Assembly (NCBI GenBank): GCA_022495995.1
Contig: JAFEMH010000977.1
Span: 238,501 to 302,500 of the forward strand
Reading direction: 5' to 3'
Source of the DNA: Adenophora triphylla var. japonica
Taxonomy: Eukaryota > Streptophyta > Magnoliopsida > Asterales > Campanulaceae
Length of the DNA stretch: 64,000 nt
Part shown: in pieces, positions 9,925-21,500 of the stretch
Numbering within the stretch: position 1 is the stretch's first letter
How the letters are laid out: each line of letters starts with the position of its first letter
Program-made: the position numbers and the translations under genes
The notes under the pieces: generated by a model
What the model was told of the DNA's origin: nothing
Seen by the model: only the letters and a program-made list of their open reading frames with translations
Database searches by the model: none

Positions 9925-10807
9925 GAGCATCTTTATCCATGAAACTTCATTCCCATCCCTCTCTCCTCCACCTCAGCTCCACGTCATCAGTCATTAAAAA
10001 CACAACTCCAAACAATTTTATCTCCATTCATAACAAAAGTCATCAGTTTCTCTCTCCTACTTTTTATTATACCCCACCATATTTTCTCTTTCCAACTAAT
10101 TTATATTACATTTATTACTACTATATACTCCCTCTGTCCCAGACCAAGGGTTCATCTTTCCCTTTTGGGACGTCCCAGACCAAGAGTTCATTTCCAAAAA
10201 AGGCAAGTTTTTGAATATATTAATACCCTTATCATCTTCATATATTTACAAAAAAACCATTCATTATATCCTTATACATTCTCTCTCCTATTTCCTACCA
10301 CACATTTAACTACTATTCCTCCCACTCATTCTCTCTCCTATTAAATATTTTTAACTTTTACATTCTCTCTCCTATTCCCTACCACACATTTAACTTTTAC
10401 ATTATCTCTCATATTTCCTACCACACATTTAATTACTATTTCCTATCTCACATTTAACTTTTATTCATTTTTTAAAAAATTTCTTAAGAAGCGTGAAATC
10501 CCCCCCATATACCCTTGGTCTGGGACGGAGGGAGTATAATTATTTCAATATTCTTGTATTTTTATTATTTTTTATATGTTAATTGCAATTTTTGTAAAAA
10601 AAAGAAAATTAATTTCAAAAATATGACACATGTCACCCTCTAATTGGTCAAAGCCTTGATTTTTTTTCCCTCACGCCGTGAACCACGGCTTCTGGTAAAC
10701 GAAATTTCACAAAAGTCACTGATGACTTTTGTAAAAGTCATAGTTGGGGAAAATATTATTGCCACCTAGGATCATGTCATAACTTAAAGTCATGGCTGTA
10801 GTTGCTC
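9925..10807. mobile_element. Tourist/Harbinger-like MITE (carries a nested Stowaway)
   Basis: The left end is TTA-GAGCATCTTTATCCATG and the right end CATGGCTGTAGTTGCTC-TTA. The inverted ends match at about 13 of 17 positions and both are flanked by TTA, the target duplication of PIF/Harbinger elements. Without the nested element (10128-10534) it would be about 475 bp. No coding capacity. Confidence 0.7.
10128..10534. mobile_element. Stowaway-like MITE nested in the Tourist-like MITE
   Basis: The left end TA-CTCCCTCTGTCCCAGACCAA and the right end TTGGTCTGGGACGGAGGGAG-TA form nearly perfect 20-bp inverted ends with TA on both sides, 407 bp long. The interior contains repeated ATTCTCTCTCCTAT and TACCACACATTTAACT words in tandem. 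It must be younger than the surrounding element. Confidence 0.9.
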
Positions 10808-11039
10808 TTATTGATCACTTAATCTATATTACAATAGAGGTGAGATCTAACCGCCACACAAAGACAAACAACGGTTGTGATTGAATCTACGGATCCCCTT
10901 ACTACAACAGTTACCAGCGGTTATGACCGCTCCTCTCAAAACGATTTTTTCTCAAAATATTTCATTTTAAAAAAATATATCCCAAAATAACAATCTTTCA
11001 AAACTATTGACCAAAATGACCCATTTTTTGAAACTCGCT

Positions 11040-11565
11040 CCATGGTATAGCAAGTTTATAATTTTTTTTTTCGTTTAAACTCGCTAAAGCATTTAGCGAG
11101 TTTAAATTTTAATATTAAAAAAAATTTAAACTCTCTAATTGAATTAGCGAGTTCTAAGTTTCTTTTCTTCCGTGTGAACAGAACCACATTACTAATTCAT
11201 TCTCCGTCTCGCTTTAAATTATAAAATAAAAATATAAAATTATATTTTAATAAAGAAAACTAAAAAATAAATTTGAACTCGCTAGCGAGTTCTAAATTTC
11301 TTTTCTTCTGTGTGAACACAACCAAATTACTAATTCATTATTCGTCTCGCTTTAAATTACAAAATAAAAATATAAAAATTATGTTTTAATGAAGAAAACT
11401 AAAAAATAAATTTTAACTCGCTAGTTGAATTAGCGAGTTCTAAGTTTCTTTTCTTATGTGTGAACACAACCAAATTACTAATTCGTTCTCCGTCTCGCTT
11501 TAAATTACAAAATAAAAATATAAAAATTATGTTTTAATAAAGAAAACTAAAAGAAATATTATTTT
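11040..11565. repeat. Three tandem copies of a ~140-bp unit with GCGAGTT core
   Basis: Each copy starts near GCGAGTTCTAA(G/A)TTTCTTTT (about 11147, 11285 and 11433) and continues with GTGTGAACA(C/G)AACCA, TCCGTCTCGCTTTAAATTA and an A/T-rich tail. Each is preceded by an inverted word (ACTCGCTA...TAGCGAGT). Spacing is about 138 and 148 bp. Similarity is high over the whole unit, so this is a young tandem array with no coding content. Confidence 0.85.
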
Positions 11566-13673
11566 TTTCGTCTAAAATAATTACTTAAAAAAATGTACTA
11601 CTATAAAAATTATTTCCTTCATATCAAAAAAGAATATTACTTTCGACTCAAAATGTATAACCAAAAAATAATACTACATTTTTTGTCAAAAAAATTGAAC
11701 ATTACTTCCTTCATCCCAAAAAATAATTCTTTTTTTAAAATATTCATTGAGGTGAAGGAAGCAATGTTCATTTATTTATATAAAAAGTAGTATTAATTTT
11801 GGGACGAAAGTAATATTCATTTTTGAAATGAAGATTTTTTTTTTAAGAAGTAGAATTTCTTTCTATGTAAAATAAAAAAATGAACATTTCTTCCTTCGTC
11901 TCAATGAACATTTAAAAAAAGAATTATGTAGTATGCAGTACGTTTTGAAGTTAAATATTTTAGAACTACTGCTCAAAAAAATTTTTTTTTTGTTCTATCC
12001 TTGCTACATGTTGTACTTTTATTTTTCTTACATCTCATATGACTTGTGTAGTATGTAGTACATTTTGAAGTTAAATATTATAAATATTTGAATTTATAAT
12101 GTGCGTCGGTTCTACGGCTGACATAACCCTCGATTCTCTCTTTTCACAGGAACACTCGATTGCCACTCAAGAGTATATCTAGGAATCTTCTTCAACATAC
12201 GCCTGCGGATGAGGAGTATGAGTAGGAGAAGAAGATTAATGATATCTTCCAAAATGAAACCCATTCAGGTGCATCTCCACCTTCTCTTTTTATGTGTATA
12301 CATGCCTACACAAGTTTTTTTTTTGGTTAAAACACCTCCCTGTTCTTTCCAATTGCTAATCTTGATGTTTGTTAGTTTCATCAGTTTAATTAATTTATTT
12401 ATTTTTGTGGGGTGTGGGGGTGGGAATTCTGTGTTTTCTATTTCTATATCTTTCTAAAAAATCTCTTTGTTCTTTTTCCGGCTTCTATCCATGTTTGATT
12501 CATTATTTAAAAAAACGAAATTACATGGAAACAATTGCATATACAGATGTCTAATCCTACATATTTGATTAGTTTGAAGTAAAGCGTTCAAGATTTCCTG
12601 ATTTTAGAAGCTGAAGGGATCAAGAGAAGAGATATTCTCATTCGATTATTTCGTTGAACCTATATTTTGTTTAGGCTCAACTCATTTACTTAACCATTCA
12701 CTTACTGAACTCTGACCGAAAATTTTGTTAAAGTTTCAGTTGCTAATTGCTAACAACATTGTATATATATGTGTATATTTGTCCCCAACAAATGTTTTTC
12801 TCCACTTATTTTAAGCATCACCCTACACCAATTCAAGAAAACTTTTGGCATAACATTTTTCTTCATTTTGACACAATCTGATCCATTGAAGAAAAATGGT
12901 GCTATCCAATTGAAAATGAGTAAACAAAGGGTGGTGTTAATTTTGAATGCTTTCAGTTTTTTGCCATTCTTATAGTTATATGGGATGATTTTGCACTTTT
13001 CATCTTTATGTTTCAATAAAAATAAAAATTAATTGATAGGGCAGTTTCTACGTGTAAAAGAGACGCTTACTACACCATTGCAGAGAGCAGGTGATTTGGA
13101 GGTGCCAGCGTTTACTCCATAGTTGTTTAGTGAGGAAAACACAAATGTATGTGTTTTAATGTGAGGTAGTGTATGCTAAATTGCTATGAGCTAAGACTAT
13201 CATTTAGGAATTGAGATAAATTAGTGTAAATAATCACTAATGAACTCCTGATGCTACACAAGAAATAATTATAGAAAAAAAGTATTATGTCCCCACTAAA
13301 TAAACCGTGTCGTCAACCTTCTCCAACGATTATATTTTAGTTTATAAATGCTTATGACTAAAAGGGAAAAATCTAATGAAAAGGATGTGGTCAAACCCAT
13401 TTCCCAGGTAATCCTTTATGGTCATTCTAAGAAAAAATAGCCTTTATAGCTAGGTGGACCTTAAACGGGCCTCACTGAGATAGCACAATTACCCTATTTA
13501 CCAATGAAATGTTAAATTAACCCAACTCTATCCTTATATCACTAACCTGCTAAAAAATAATGAAAAACAATAGGCATAAATATTATGCAATCATGTACAC
13601 AGAAACTTCAAACTTCAAAATGATAAAACGAAAAATCCTTAATCTCTTATTTACTTGGACATCAATTATGGGG
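11566..13673. other. Intergenic DNA with two exon-like fragments
   Basis: Mostly AT-rich. Two short stretches look like exons. 12149-12268 is bounded by an acceptor TTTTCACAG and a donor-like CAG|GTGCAT and reads RNTRLPLKSISRNLLQHTPA before an in-frame stop. 13037-13118 reads QFLRVKETLTTPLQRAGDLE in one frame. I do not recognise the protein. They may be remains of one host gene. T-rich Stowaway-like debris (CTTCCTTCATCCC-type words) lies at about 11700-11900. Confidence 0.35.
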
Positions 13674-14320
13674 GAGTGGGAAGTTAAAAACGGTTAAGGG
13701 GGAGGGGGGAGAATTCATGCCGTCGGATCATTTGTTGAGATTCAATCTCATCCGCTCTTTGTTTCACTTTCTAATTATTGTAGAACTTGTTTTTACTTCC
13801 TACTTCCTAACTTTTGTACTTAAGTAACACAATTTAATGTTTAAAATTAAAAAAATGAGTGCAATAAGTGGGAAGTTAATTCTGGAATTTTTTTAGCAAT
13901 GAGTGGGTAGTTTTTTTTTTTTTTTAATGAGTGGGAAGTTAAAAACAGTTTTGGAAAAAATGACTCGGACTATCAGATCAATTTGTGAGAATCAATCTCA
14001 GCCGCTCTTTGTTTCGGCGGTTACCCTCATTCTCTATTGTAATATATATACACACTAAATTTAAAAATTCTCTAGGATAAATTTCTGAAATTAAAAATCA
14101 CCTTTTCCAGGAGTTGATTCAATTTTAGGAGCTTGATTATATCGTGGGGGAAAGAGATTGATTTTGTGGGTGTTTGATTTTTGGTTGCGTTTGAGAGAGT
14201 GATAAAAAAACTGTCTAGCGGTTTGTGGTGGAGAGGAGTGGGAAGTTAAAAACGGTTGAGGAGAGGGGGAATTCAGGCCGTCAGATCATTTGCTGAAATT
14301 CAATCTCATCCGCTCTTTGA
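13674..14320. repeat. Three dispersed copies of an ~90-bp block
   Basis: The block begins GTGGGAAGTTAAAAACGG and ends TCAATCTCATCCGCTCTTTG, with GTCGGATCATTTGTTGAGA or a close variant in the middle. Copies are at about 13674-13768, 13929-14015 and 14235-14320, all in the same direction. A partial copy of the first words is near 13870. No coding sequence. They look like serial duplications of the end region of an unidentified element. Confidence 0.75.
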
Positions 14321-14440
14321 TACACTAAATTTGCTGAATTTAAAAATTCTCTCTTTTAATTAATAAAATAATCACTTGCTAAGTGTATTGAGAGATAGAT
14401 AAGGAAGGTGGTGGTTGGTGTTGTCAGTTTTTTTCCCCTA

Positions 14441-14688
14441 ATCCCTCCGTCCCAAAATAATTTTTCCATTTTTTTTTCGTTACTACAAATGAATTTTAAA
14501 CAATAATTTTAGGTTGATTTATTTATAAAAATGCAAATCTAAAAATTATTATTGATATACCATAAACAATACTATCAATAACAAGTTTTAGATTTTCAAT
14601 GGACTAATAAATAAATTTAAAATTATTACTCAAATTTCATTCGTAATATGGAAAAAAAAGTGAGAATGCCATTATGGAACGGAGGAAG
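14441..14688. mobile_element. Stowaway-like MITE
   Basis: The left end ATCCCTCCGTCCCAAAATAA is answered by the right end ATTATGGAACGGAGGAAGTG (inverted CACTTCCTCCGTTCC). About 248 bp, with an internal inverted ATAATTTTTAGATTT theme that would fold strongly. Non-coding. Confidence 0.75.
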
Positions 14689-14812
14689 TGTTATTGTTCT
14701 AAAAATTTACATTTTATACAGTTATGATTTGTGGCTTCTTTTCCTCACCGACTTCTCCTTTTTGGCATAATGTCCCGTGCCATTGGCACGGGCTAGAGAG
14801 TACTAGTATATA

Positions 14813-15047
14813 CTCCCTCCGTTCCACAAATTTAAGCACTTTTTGTGCCGGTGCGGGAATTAAGATAAAAGATGATAAAGGTGATGTGTTGTGAGTGTAG
14901 ATGGTTGGGTAGGAGAGAGAAAGTGGAGTAAGTGGGTAATGATTGTGAGTAGAGAGAAGTGAATCCCATTTCCATTTTAAGAAAGTATAGATTATTGTGG
15001 GACGTCCAAAAGAGATAATTTTGCATATTATCACGGGAATGAGGGAG
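14813..15047. mobile_element. Stowaway-like MITE with TA duplication
   Basis: The left end TA-CTCCCTCCGTTCCACAAATT and the right end ATCACGGGAATGAGGGAG-TA are flanked by TA on both sides, 235 bp. It lies just 3' of the GST stop codon (15226, minus strand), in or near the GST 3' UTR/downstream region. Confidence 0.85.
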
Positions 15048-15225
15048 TATATATTAATTATTGAGAAAAATCTCTGCACAACTTATAAAAATGACATAAT
15101 GGATACCATTTAACTGGCAAAAAAGCCTTATTCTAATAGTACTAAACAATTTCTAGGCAGAGATAGCTTACATCAGAGGCTCTTATTTATGATGATTCTG
15201 GAAAGTTAAATGGCAATATGTCGCA

Positions 15226-15692
15226 CTATTTGGAATCTGGGAATGGAAGTTTATAAAGCTGTTGGACCTTCTTCCAGGAGGGTCTGTTGCTAATATCATC
15301 CCACCAAGCACTAACATGTTTCCTGTCTCTAATCATGTAATCCTTCCCAACAAGGCCAACCAAGTACTGAGTAAATGGAAGGTGACAAAGATCAGCCAAG
15401 CTAAAGAAATCCCCAGCCAGATACTTGCTCTTTGAAAGCCTCTCCTCGTACACATCAAGTACTTTCCCAAGCTTCTCCTCACTCTCTTGAATTACTTTGG
15501 GGTCTGCAGGGAACCCCATATGGGAGCTGAACAAAATGTGGAGGACTAAATCGTTCAATGGTGGATGAAAATTGTGTGCTTCAACTTCTACCCATTGGTT
15601 CACCATCCCCTTCTCCTCGTTTGTTTTTCCAAGCAATTTTGTCCCTTGGGATTCATACTTTTCAGCATAGTATCGGAGGATTGCCCTTGATT
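15226..15692 (-). CDS. GST exon 3 (C-terminal domain)
   Basis: The acceptor AACAG precedes 15692. The two first bases complete the Glu codon of ESRAI. The exon holds RYYAEKYESQGTKLLGKT, then the whole alpha-helical domain to the stop TAG at 15228-15226, ending LPFPDSK. No frame damage. The region SLADLCHLPFTQYLVG and DRKHVSAWWDDIS are hallmark phi-class words. Confidence 0.93.
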
Positions 15693-16202
15693 CTGTTCAG
15701 TAAACAGAGTATATGAAATGTCAGCACAATTCAAAAAATCCCATATACAAGTTTCAAAATCCCATGGAAAACCCAATTAATAGTAAATTTACCACAATCA
15801 AACATGTTCCTTTTATACAAGTTTGAAATAATACTTAGTCTTAAAATGATCACACTATAGAACATATTTCCGAATTGATTTTGGTTAGCCCAGCAAGCAA
15901 GATTGCAACCTTCTGACCATAATGTATTAAAAGGACTATGAATTAATTAATCTACTACTTGTAGCATTTGATAAAACGAACTAATATACGTGCAATTTTA
16001 TGAATGTACAAGCAAATAAAGCTAAATTCTTAAATAAAATGTAACCGGACAATATGTTTTCGGACGGACTGAAAAAAGAAAAGATGACAATTTTTTTCAA
16101 AACAGAGGGACTAGTCGAAAGCATCTAAAGGCATGACACACGGAAAAGCATCTAGCAAGATTATCATTGGCATCACGATGATGTGGTATGACTTAGCATT
16201 TA

Positions 16203-16410
16203 CTCCCTCCGTCCCGCCCGAAGAGGCACAAATTTTCTTTTTGGGTGTCCCATTTGAAAAGGGACAACCCAAAAATGGAAACTTTTTTATTACTTCTTTA
16301 TTTGTGGGATCCACTTGTCATACTCACAATAACTATCCACTAACTATTCCCAACCACACTCTCTTTCCTGCATCACTTTTCATACTCAAAATATTTATTC
16401 CACTTCAATA
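16203..16410. mobile_element. Stowaway-like MITE fragment in GST intron 2
   Basis: Starts TA-CTCCCTCCGTCCCGCCCGAA and has the typical ACTCACAATAACTATCCAC interior, but no matching right end is visible. It sits within the 874-bp intron between exons 2 and 3 (15693-16566). A second degraded terminus (GGACGGACTG, ACAGAGGGACTA) lies at 16061-16115. Confidence 0.6.
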
Positions 16411-16566
16411 GGCAATAATAGCACAACATGTAATGATCTCTCAAAATTGAGGTTAATCAATTCAAATTTCTCAATCACTTCATCATACTAACTTGGCAGG
16501 CACCAAAGCTAGAAAACAGCTAAGGATAAATCCAAAGACACCATTTGTGTTCAGGAAGCAACTTAC

Positions 16567-16615
16567 CAAACAGAGTATAATCCCCATCTTGAATGACTGG
16601 AACAACACCAAATGG
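16567..16615 (-). CDS. GST exon 2
   Basis: A 49-nt exon between acceptor AATGCAG and donor G|GTAAGT. It reads PFGVVPVIQDGDYTLF plus the first base of Glu. A 49-nt second exon with the cis-Pro of the thioredoxin fold (GVVPV) is the standard phi-GST arrangement. Confidence 0.92.
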
Positions 16616-16999
16616 CTGCATTTTTTAACATACAAAAATTAAATTATTATGAAACTAAATAGACATCAAGAACTGATCTAGTGAACAGATAATTTACTAT
16701 TCCCTAAAAAAAATCATTTCAATATTGTGAGTCGTTTCCAATAATTTAGTAACAAACACCCTTAATTGATTCACCATGATCATAAGTGCAAATTAAAACA
16801 TGATGTTTGATTAGCGATAATATAGTGATTTATAAAAGAACTTAAAATTAAATTAGAGGGACAGTTTTTTCTTTCTCAAAAAGTGTACATACATTTTGGG
16901 ATCAATGAGTAACTTTTTAAAATGCCTTCACAGATTTAATGAAGAAATAAAACTAAGCTGGACACATATTCTATCTTTGGCAAATAATAGAAACCCTTT

Positions 17000-17908
17000 T
17001 GATGACGCCAAGCTTTTCAGGGTCAGGAGCGGTTCAAGGATATCTGGCTAGGATATTTTTGGTGTATTGATGTACCTAAATCACAACACAAAAGAGCACC
17101 GTTAAGGTCAAAGTTGGATGTTACTCCAACTCAGGCCCTCGGGTGTGAGAGTAAGAATACTGAGATAATAAGGCTTGGAATACCTTGGAGTGTGTGTATG
17201 TTTAGGGTTTAGAGTAATATGACTTACTCAATATATTTGGAACTTACCTTGCCCAAGGGGACAAAGGCCTTCTATTTATAGGCAATGTAGTGGTGCTTGT
17301 TGAGGTAAGCAATGAGATCAGCAATGAGATCAGCCACAGGGGCACTTTGGTATTTGACCGGCTACACGTGTCCGCAGCCTAATTGGCCCTGTCGGGAGGG
17401 AACATTGGCTGCGAGAGGGGGCATGGTGAAAGGGACATGAGCCGTGTAGATGGCTTGGCGCATTAAATGAAATAGTAGGCGCTGGCGGAGCCGCATTAAA
17501 TGCGTGATGGGGGAGCCGGCAACTTGCATGTCAAAGCCAGTAAGCTAACTTGCTCAGTAAGGCTTGATATTAACCGGGAAGCAGACATGTGCCCGCGGTC
17601 AACATCGTGGCCGCGGTCAAAGGTATTTGACGCGGGCACGGATGGAGCGGTCATGCCTCCTGCGGGCATGGGTCCCTGCGGACATACAATCTGCGGGCAC
17701 GGACCCAACGGTCGCGGAGTCGTGCGGGCACGAATATAGCGGTCGGGATCACTTCCGGTCTTTGATAGGATTAATGCGGGGAGGGACGCGGTCTTGACCT
17801 CGAGGCCTATCTGTCCGCGGTCTTCCCAGCGGTCTAGGAAGCTGCCACGTCAGCTGGTTCCTTGGACCGGAGCCGCGCGGACCCGATCTAGTAGATCCGG
17901 GCTCATCA
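17000..17908 (-). repeat. Gypsy 3' LTR
   Basis: 909 bp, TGATGACG to CTCATCA. Compared with the other LTR, the first ~330 bp are nearly identical (about five differences), while the GC-rich second part (17330-17908) shows many single-base indels and CA/CG changes. The second part carries repeated words GCGGGCA(C/T)G (at least four times) and CGCGGTC (several). Confidence 0.93.
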
Positions 17909-18272
17909 GTGGCCCCTAGCTCAGAGTGTGATTATTTATGGTGCGAGCGAGGAGGTACTAGAAGCTCGGTAGGATTGGATCGCCACTTTGGCGAGCATCA
18001 GTGTTAGCGTTTTTGTTGGTTGTTGCTTGGCCCCATGGGCCTATGGGAACGTTCGGGAGGCACCAGTGAGAGACACGTGGCCCCTTGCATGCTGTGCCTC
18101 CCGGTTAATCACGTGGGCCCCTGGGCAGATGAAAAGACGGGGCATGGTACGTACGAGTACGTGTCGGTCATCGAGGGGGTAATAAATGCTCAGCCGCGGA
18201 ATTTTCGAATTTTCAAACGTTTGGAGACGGTTCGGGGTCAGGCGTGGTTTGTGGGCTAATTAATACGGGTTA

Positions 18273-18306
18273 ACGGGTTAACCCGTATAGGTAAACCTTA
18301 TAAATA
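18273..18306 (+). promoter_or_regulatory. Candidate promoter of the antisense ORF: palindrome + TATA box
   Basis: A perfect 14-bp palindrome ACGGGTTAACCCGT (18273-18286) is followed 13 bp on by TATAAATA (18299-18306), then a C-rich leader. Further down is a 5'-UTR intron (donor GTAAGT at 18432, acceptor TTGTAG at 18504) just before the ATG at 18506. Layout and strand suggest a plant pol II promoter firing opposite to the retroelement's own genes. Function is inferred. Confidence 0.55.
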
Positions 18307-18505
18307 CCAAACCCTTAAACCTCCAACCCTTTTTACCGTTTCCAAACCTTGAAAGAGCCCTTGAGAGAGAATCTCTTGCTTTGCGATTTACGTGCTAGCG
18401 TTCTTCGAATCCAACCTTCAAGTCCTTTTTCGTAAGTAATTTTGGGGTGTTCCTTCTGTGTTTCTTCTTCATCTCTTTCTGTTTTTCTTTTTTGGGTGTT
18501 GTAGA

Positions 18506-21500
18506 ATGACTACTCGTAAGTTTGGACCCCGCCGTCCCATAGAATTAGGAGATGGATCCACCCCTGATACCTTTGCCGTTTGTAAACGGACGGGGGGAAT
18601 CTTTAGGAAGGTAGGGCTAGGGTGGATAAGGCTATCCTTGCATAGCTTCTTGTATTTCTGTGAGAAAGACGATTGGGGGCCTTTCGTCCCACCCCGGTTG
18701 TGGGAGGCCAAGAGGAAGTACATTTACAATCGTGATGTACTGGTGTTGGGGGATCACCGTAGGCTAAGAAATTTTGTAATGGGGGGTTTTGTGCAGGTTT
18801 CCCCGCGAGAGAGATCATACTCTGAACGCCGTTGAATTAGTGAGGAGAGCGATTCGCGTCCCCGAAGTAATTTGTGGCCAGGAAAAGTGCGGGCGATGGA
18901 TCTGAACAAACCAATGCTTCGCGGGCACCGGGCACGGACTGAATGACCCTTTGGATGTTACGCCCCGAGGACGGTATTTCCCAATGTGCCGCGGCCCCTA
19001 ATAACCCAATTGACACGAGTAGCGGCGAGGCTGGAGCCTCGAACTTTGAGACTCTTGGAGGCGGGGAGAATAAGGATGAAGTAACTTACGCCGCGGTGAT
19101 GCCACCGGTCTCTTTGGCTCGTCGAGCTCGGAGGATCGAGGAGGATGGCCGCGAGGTTGAGGATAGGAGGGCCGCGGGGACCTCGAGAGGGCTAATGAGA
19201 CGACGAACATAGTCGATGCCTTCTCGCACCACGACTCCGAGGAGGAGGAGATAGTGGTGGCCACTGGCGGGAATAAAGGCAAGAGGCCGGCGGTGAGGTG
19301 AACCACAGTCTGGCCGTGGCCGCGGTAAGAAAACCAAGGAGGTGGCTTCTATTGGCGGAGGAGGACATATATGAGATCTATAACGTTGACCATGCGCCTT
19401 CCGTGTCCGCGCCACAGGCCGTATCCCAAATAAAGGATAAGGAGAAGGCTGCGGTCGAAACCATGCGAGATGTCCGCGAGGACAACGAGGCTGCGTCTTC
19501 TATGGGGCCCGGTTTGAGAATGGCTTGAGGCGCCCTTGGACCCCTTCTTTTACTTCTTCCTTGAGTTGACAATGCACTGCCCGTCACTTTGACTCCCAGC
19601 GCCATCGGGGCTATTGTGTCCTTCATGCTTGGTTGCGAGATTCTTGGGCTATGAACCTTCCACTGGCGGGCTCTATGCCTATTATCGAGAACCAAATCAG
19701 TAGGGGTATTCGAGCTTGAAGACTAGGAATTACTCTACCGGGACCTTCTCTCCCCCTCGAACAAATTTGACGATGGAACCGAGAGGATATTTTGGTCATT
19801 GAGTCAGATTTGGTTGGCCCTTCTCTAAACCCTCCGATCCGGTCCCTATGAAGGTGGCCGCCGGTAGTTATCCAGGACCCGTCCTCTGCCGATGCCATGC
19901 TGTGCCTTAGAGAGACATTTGGCCACGTATCTCGGCCGCGGGGAGGAGCCGTGTATGATGTGGGGTTCTATAGTTGAAGATGAGCCTCTCTTGATCTACT
20001 CGGGGTGGCTCCTCGCGAGAGGTGCCCAGCGTGCCCCCGAGTAGAAATAGAGCCCTTGCCCTGTGACCACTGATTGGAGGGTGCACGAGCATTACCAATT
20101 TGAGGCCCATTGTAGGACACATGTATCTTTGGGCGCCAGAGTGCGATCCTCCCGAACTCATCGGTCTACGATTCCTTTTGTAAAAGCTGTTGCTAATTTA
20201 TTTTGCCTTTGATTTTTTGAGCTGTCTTCTAACCATTTTCTTTTCCTCGAGTAGATCCCGAAGAGTACAATTTCTAATGGCCCCCTTAAGCGGTTTGCTC
20301 GGTTGAAGGCCAAGAACATGAAGGCAACAAGGAAGGCTGCTCGAAGAGCGGCATGAATTGGGAGGTGTCCCGGGCGAGGACAAGGCGTGCCCGTGATGAG
20401 TAGGAAGAGCGGGGATCCACAGTCGGCTCCCGAGGTTATCAACACAACGGGAATCTGCCTCCGCCCCCGGGGTCCTCCTCCGGCCAACGCTGTCCGCGTT
20501 CCCTCTCCCGGCCGCACTATCTCTTAGGCCATCACGTGGATTCCCGGAAGAGGAATGAAAGGGATGGAGAGGAGGAGGGGCAAGGACATAGGAAGCTCCA
20601 GAAAGTTGGGGATGCTCCTCCCGGACTACAGCTGCCCAGCCGTCATCCACTTCTCCCCCGTTGGGAGTCAATCTGTTCGGTTGCTTACAGGTGGCCCCTC
20701 GACCACCGCGAGGAGACTTTGGCCGTCGGAAGAAAACTATCGAGGTGACGGCTTTATGTGGGGTGGACATTTACACCGTAACTCGGCCCGATGCCTCCGT
20801 GGGGATCGGGTGGTGAACCGCCTCTACTCCAGGACTTCTACAAAAATATAGTTGTCGAGGAGAATGCCTGCGCACTGGTGGGGGATATAGGCCTCGCTCG
20901 GCCGAGGTAGATGATCATTTTTGTCTTTGCCTTCACCCTTTCCCTCCTTTTCCAGATCTTTGTCTAATTCTCGCTCTCTCCTCCTCGCGGGTGAGTAATA
21001 AGGTCTTTGGTGCGGGAGAGGCTGCGACACTTTGATCGCCGATGTGGAAAACAAGACTTCCATTTTGGCGGGCAAACTCCGCGAGCTGAATGCGGCTCGA
21101 GAGAGGTTGGGACATTGAACTCCCTTCTTGATGCCAAGGACAAAACCATCTCCACGAAGGAGGCGACTGAAGGGCTTTCGGGAGAGGGCGACGGAGGTGG
21201 AGGAGGCTTGAAAAAGCGAGGGGAGAGGGATGAGCTCAGGGAAAGAGGTGAGTGGGAGCCCGGGGAACAAAGAGCTTGTGGCCAAAGTGGAGGCCACGAA
21301 GGTGGCCAGTGGAAACCTTGGAGAAAAAGGTGGATGAAGGCTGTCAGAGCAGTGCTCCCCTGAGGTTGGAGGCGGAGGGGAAGTCCGCCCTTGATGATGT
21401 CCGCAAGGAGGCGGTTGAAGAGTATAAGAACTCCGCGGAGTTCAAAAACTGGCTCCTCGTTGAGAATCTAGCTCAGTATGAGGCCGGGGTCCGGACACGG

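Noticed and set aside
11040..11565. CRISPR-like array
   Set aside because: Plant nuclear context; units are 140-bp tandem copies without conserved short repeats and unique spacers.
17500..17797. Overlapping ORFs in the gypsy LTR (also at 29669-30013)
   Set aside because: They are chance open frames in GC-rich LTR repeat DNA, present on both strands, with no family resemblance.
17909..17930. GTGGCCCCTAGCTC beside the left gypsy LTR as a possible PBS (plus-strand element)
   Set aside because: gag-pol is on the minus strand, and a better PBS (TGGTTCCATTGCCGGG) abuts the right LTR on that strand.
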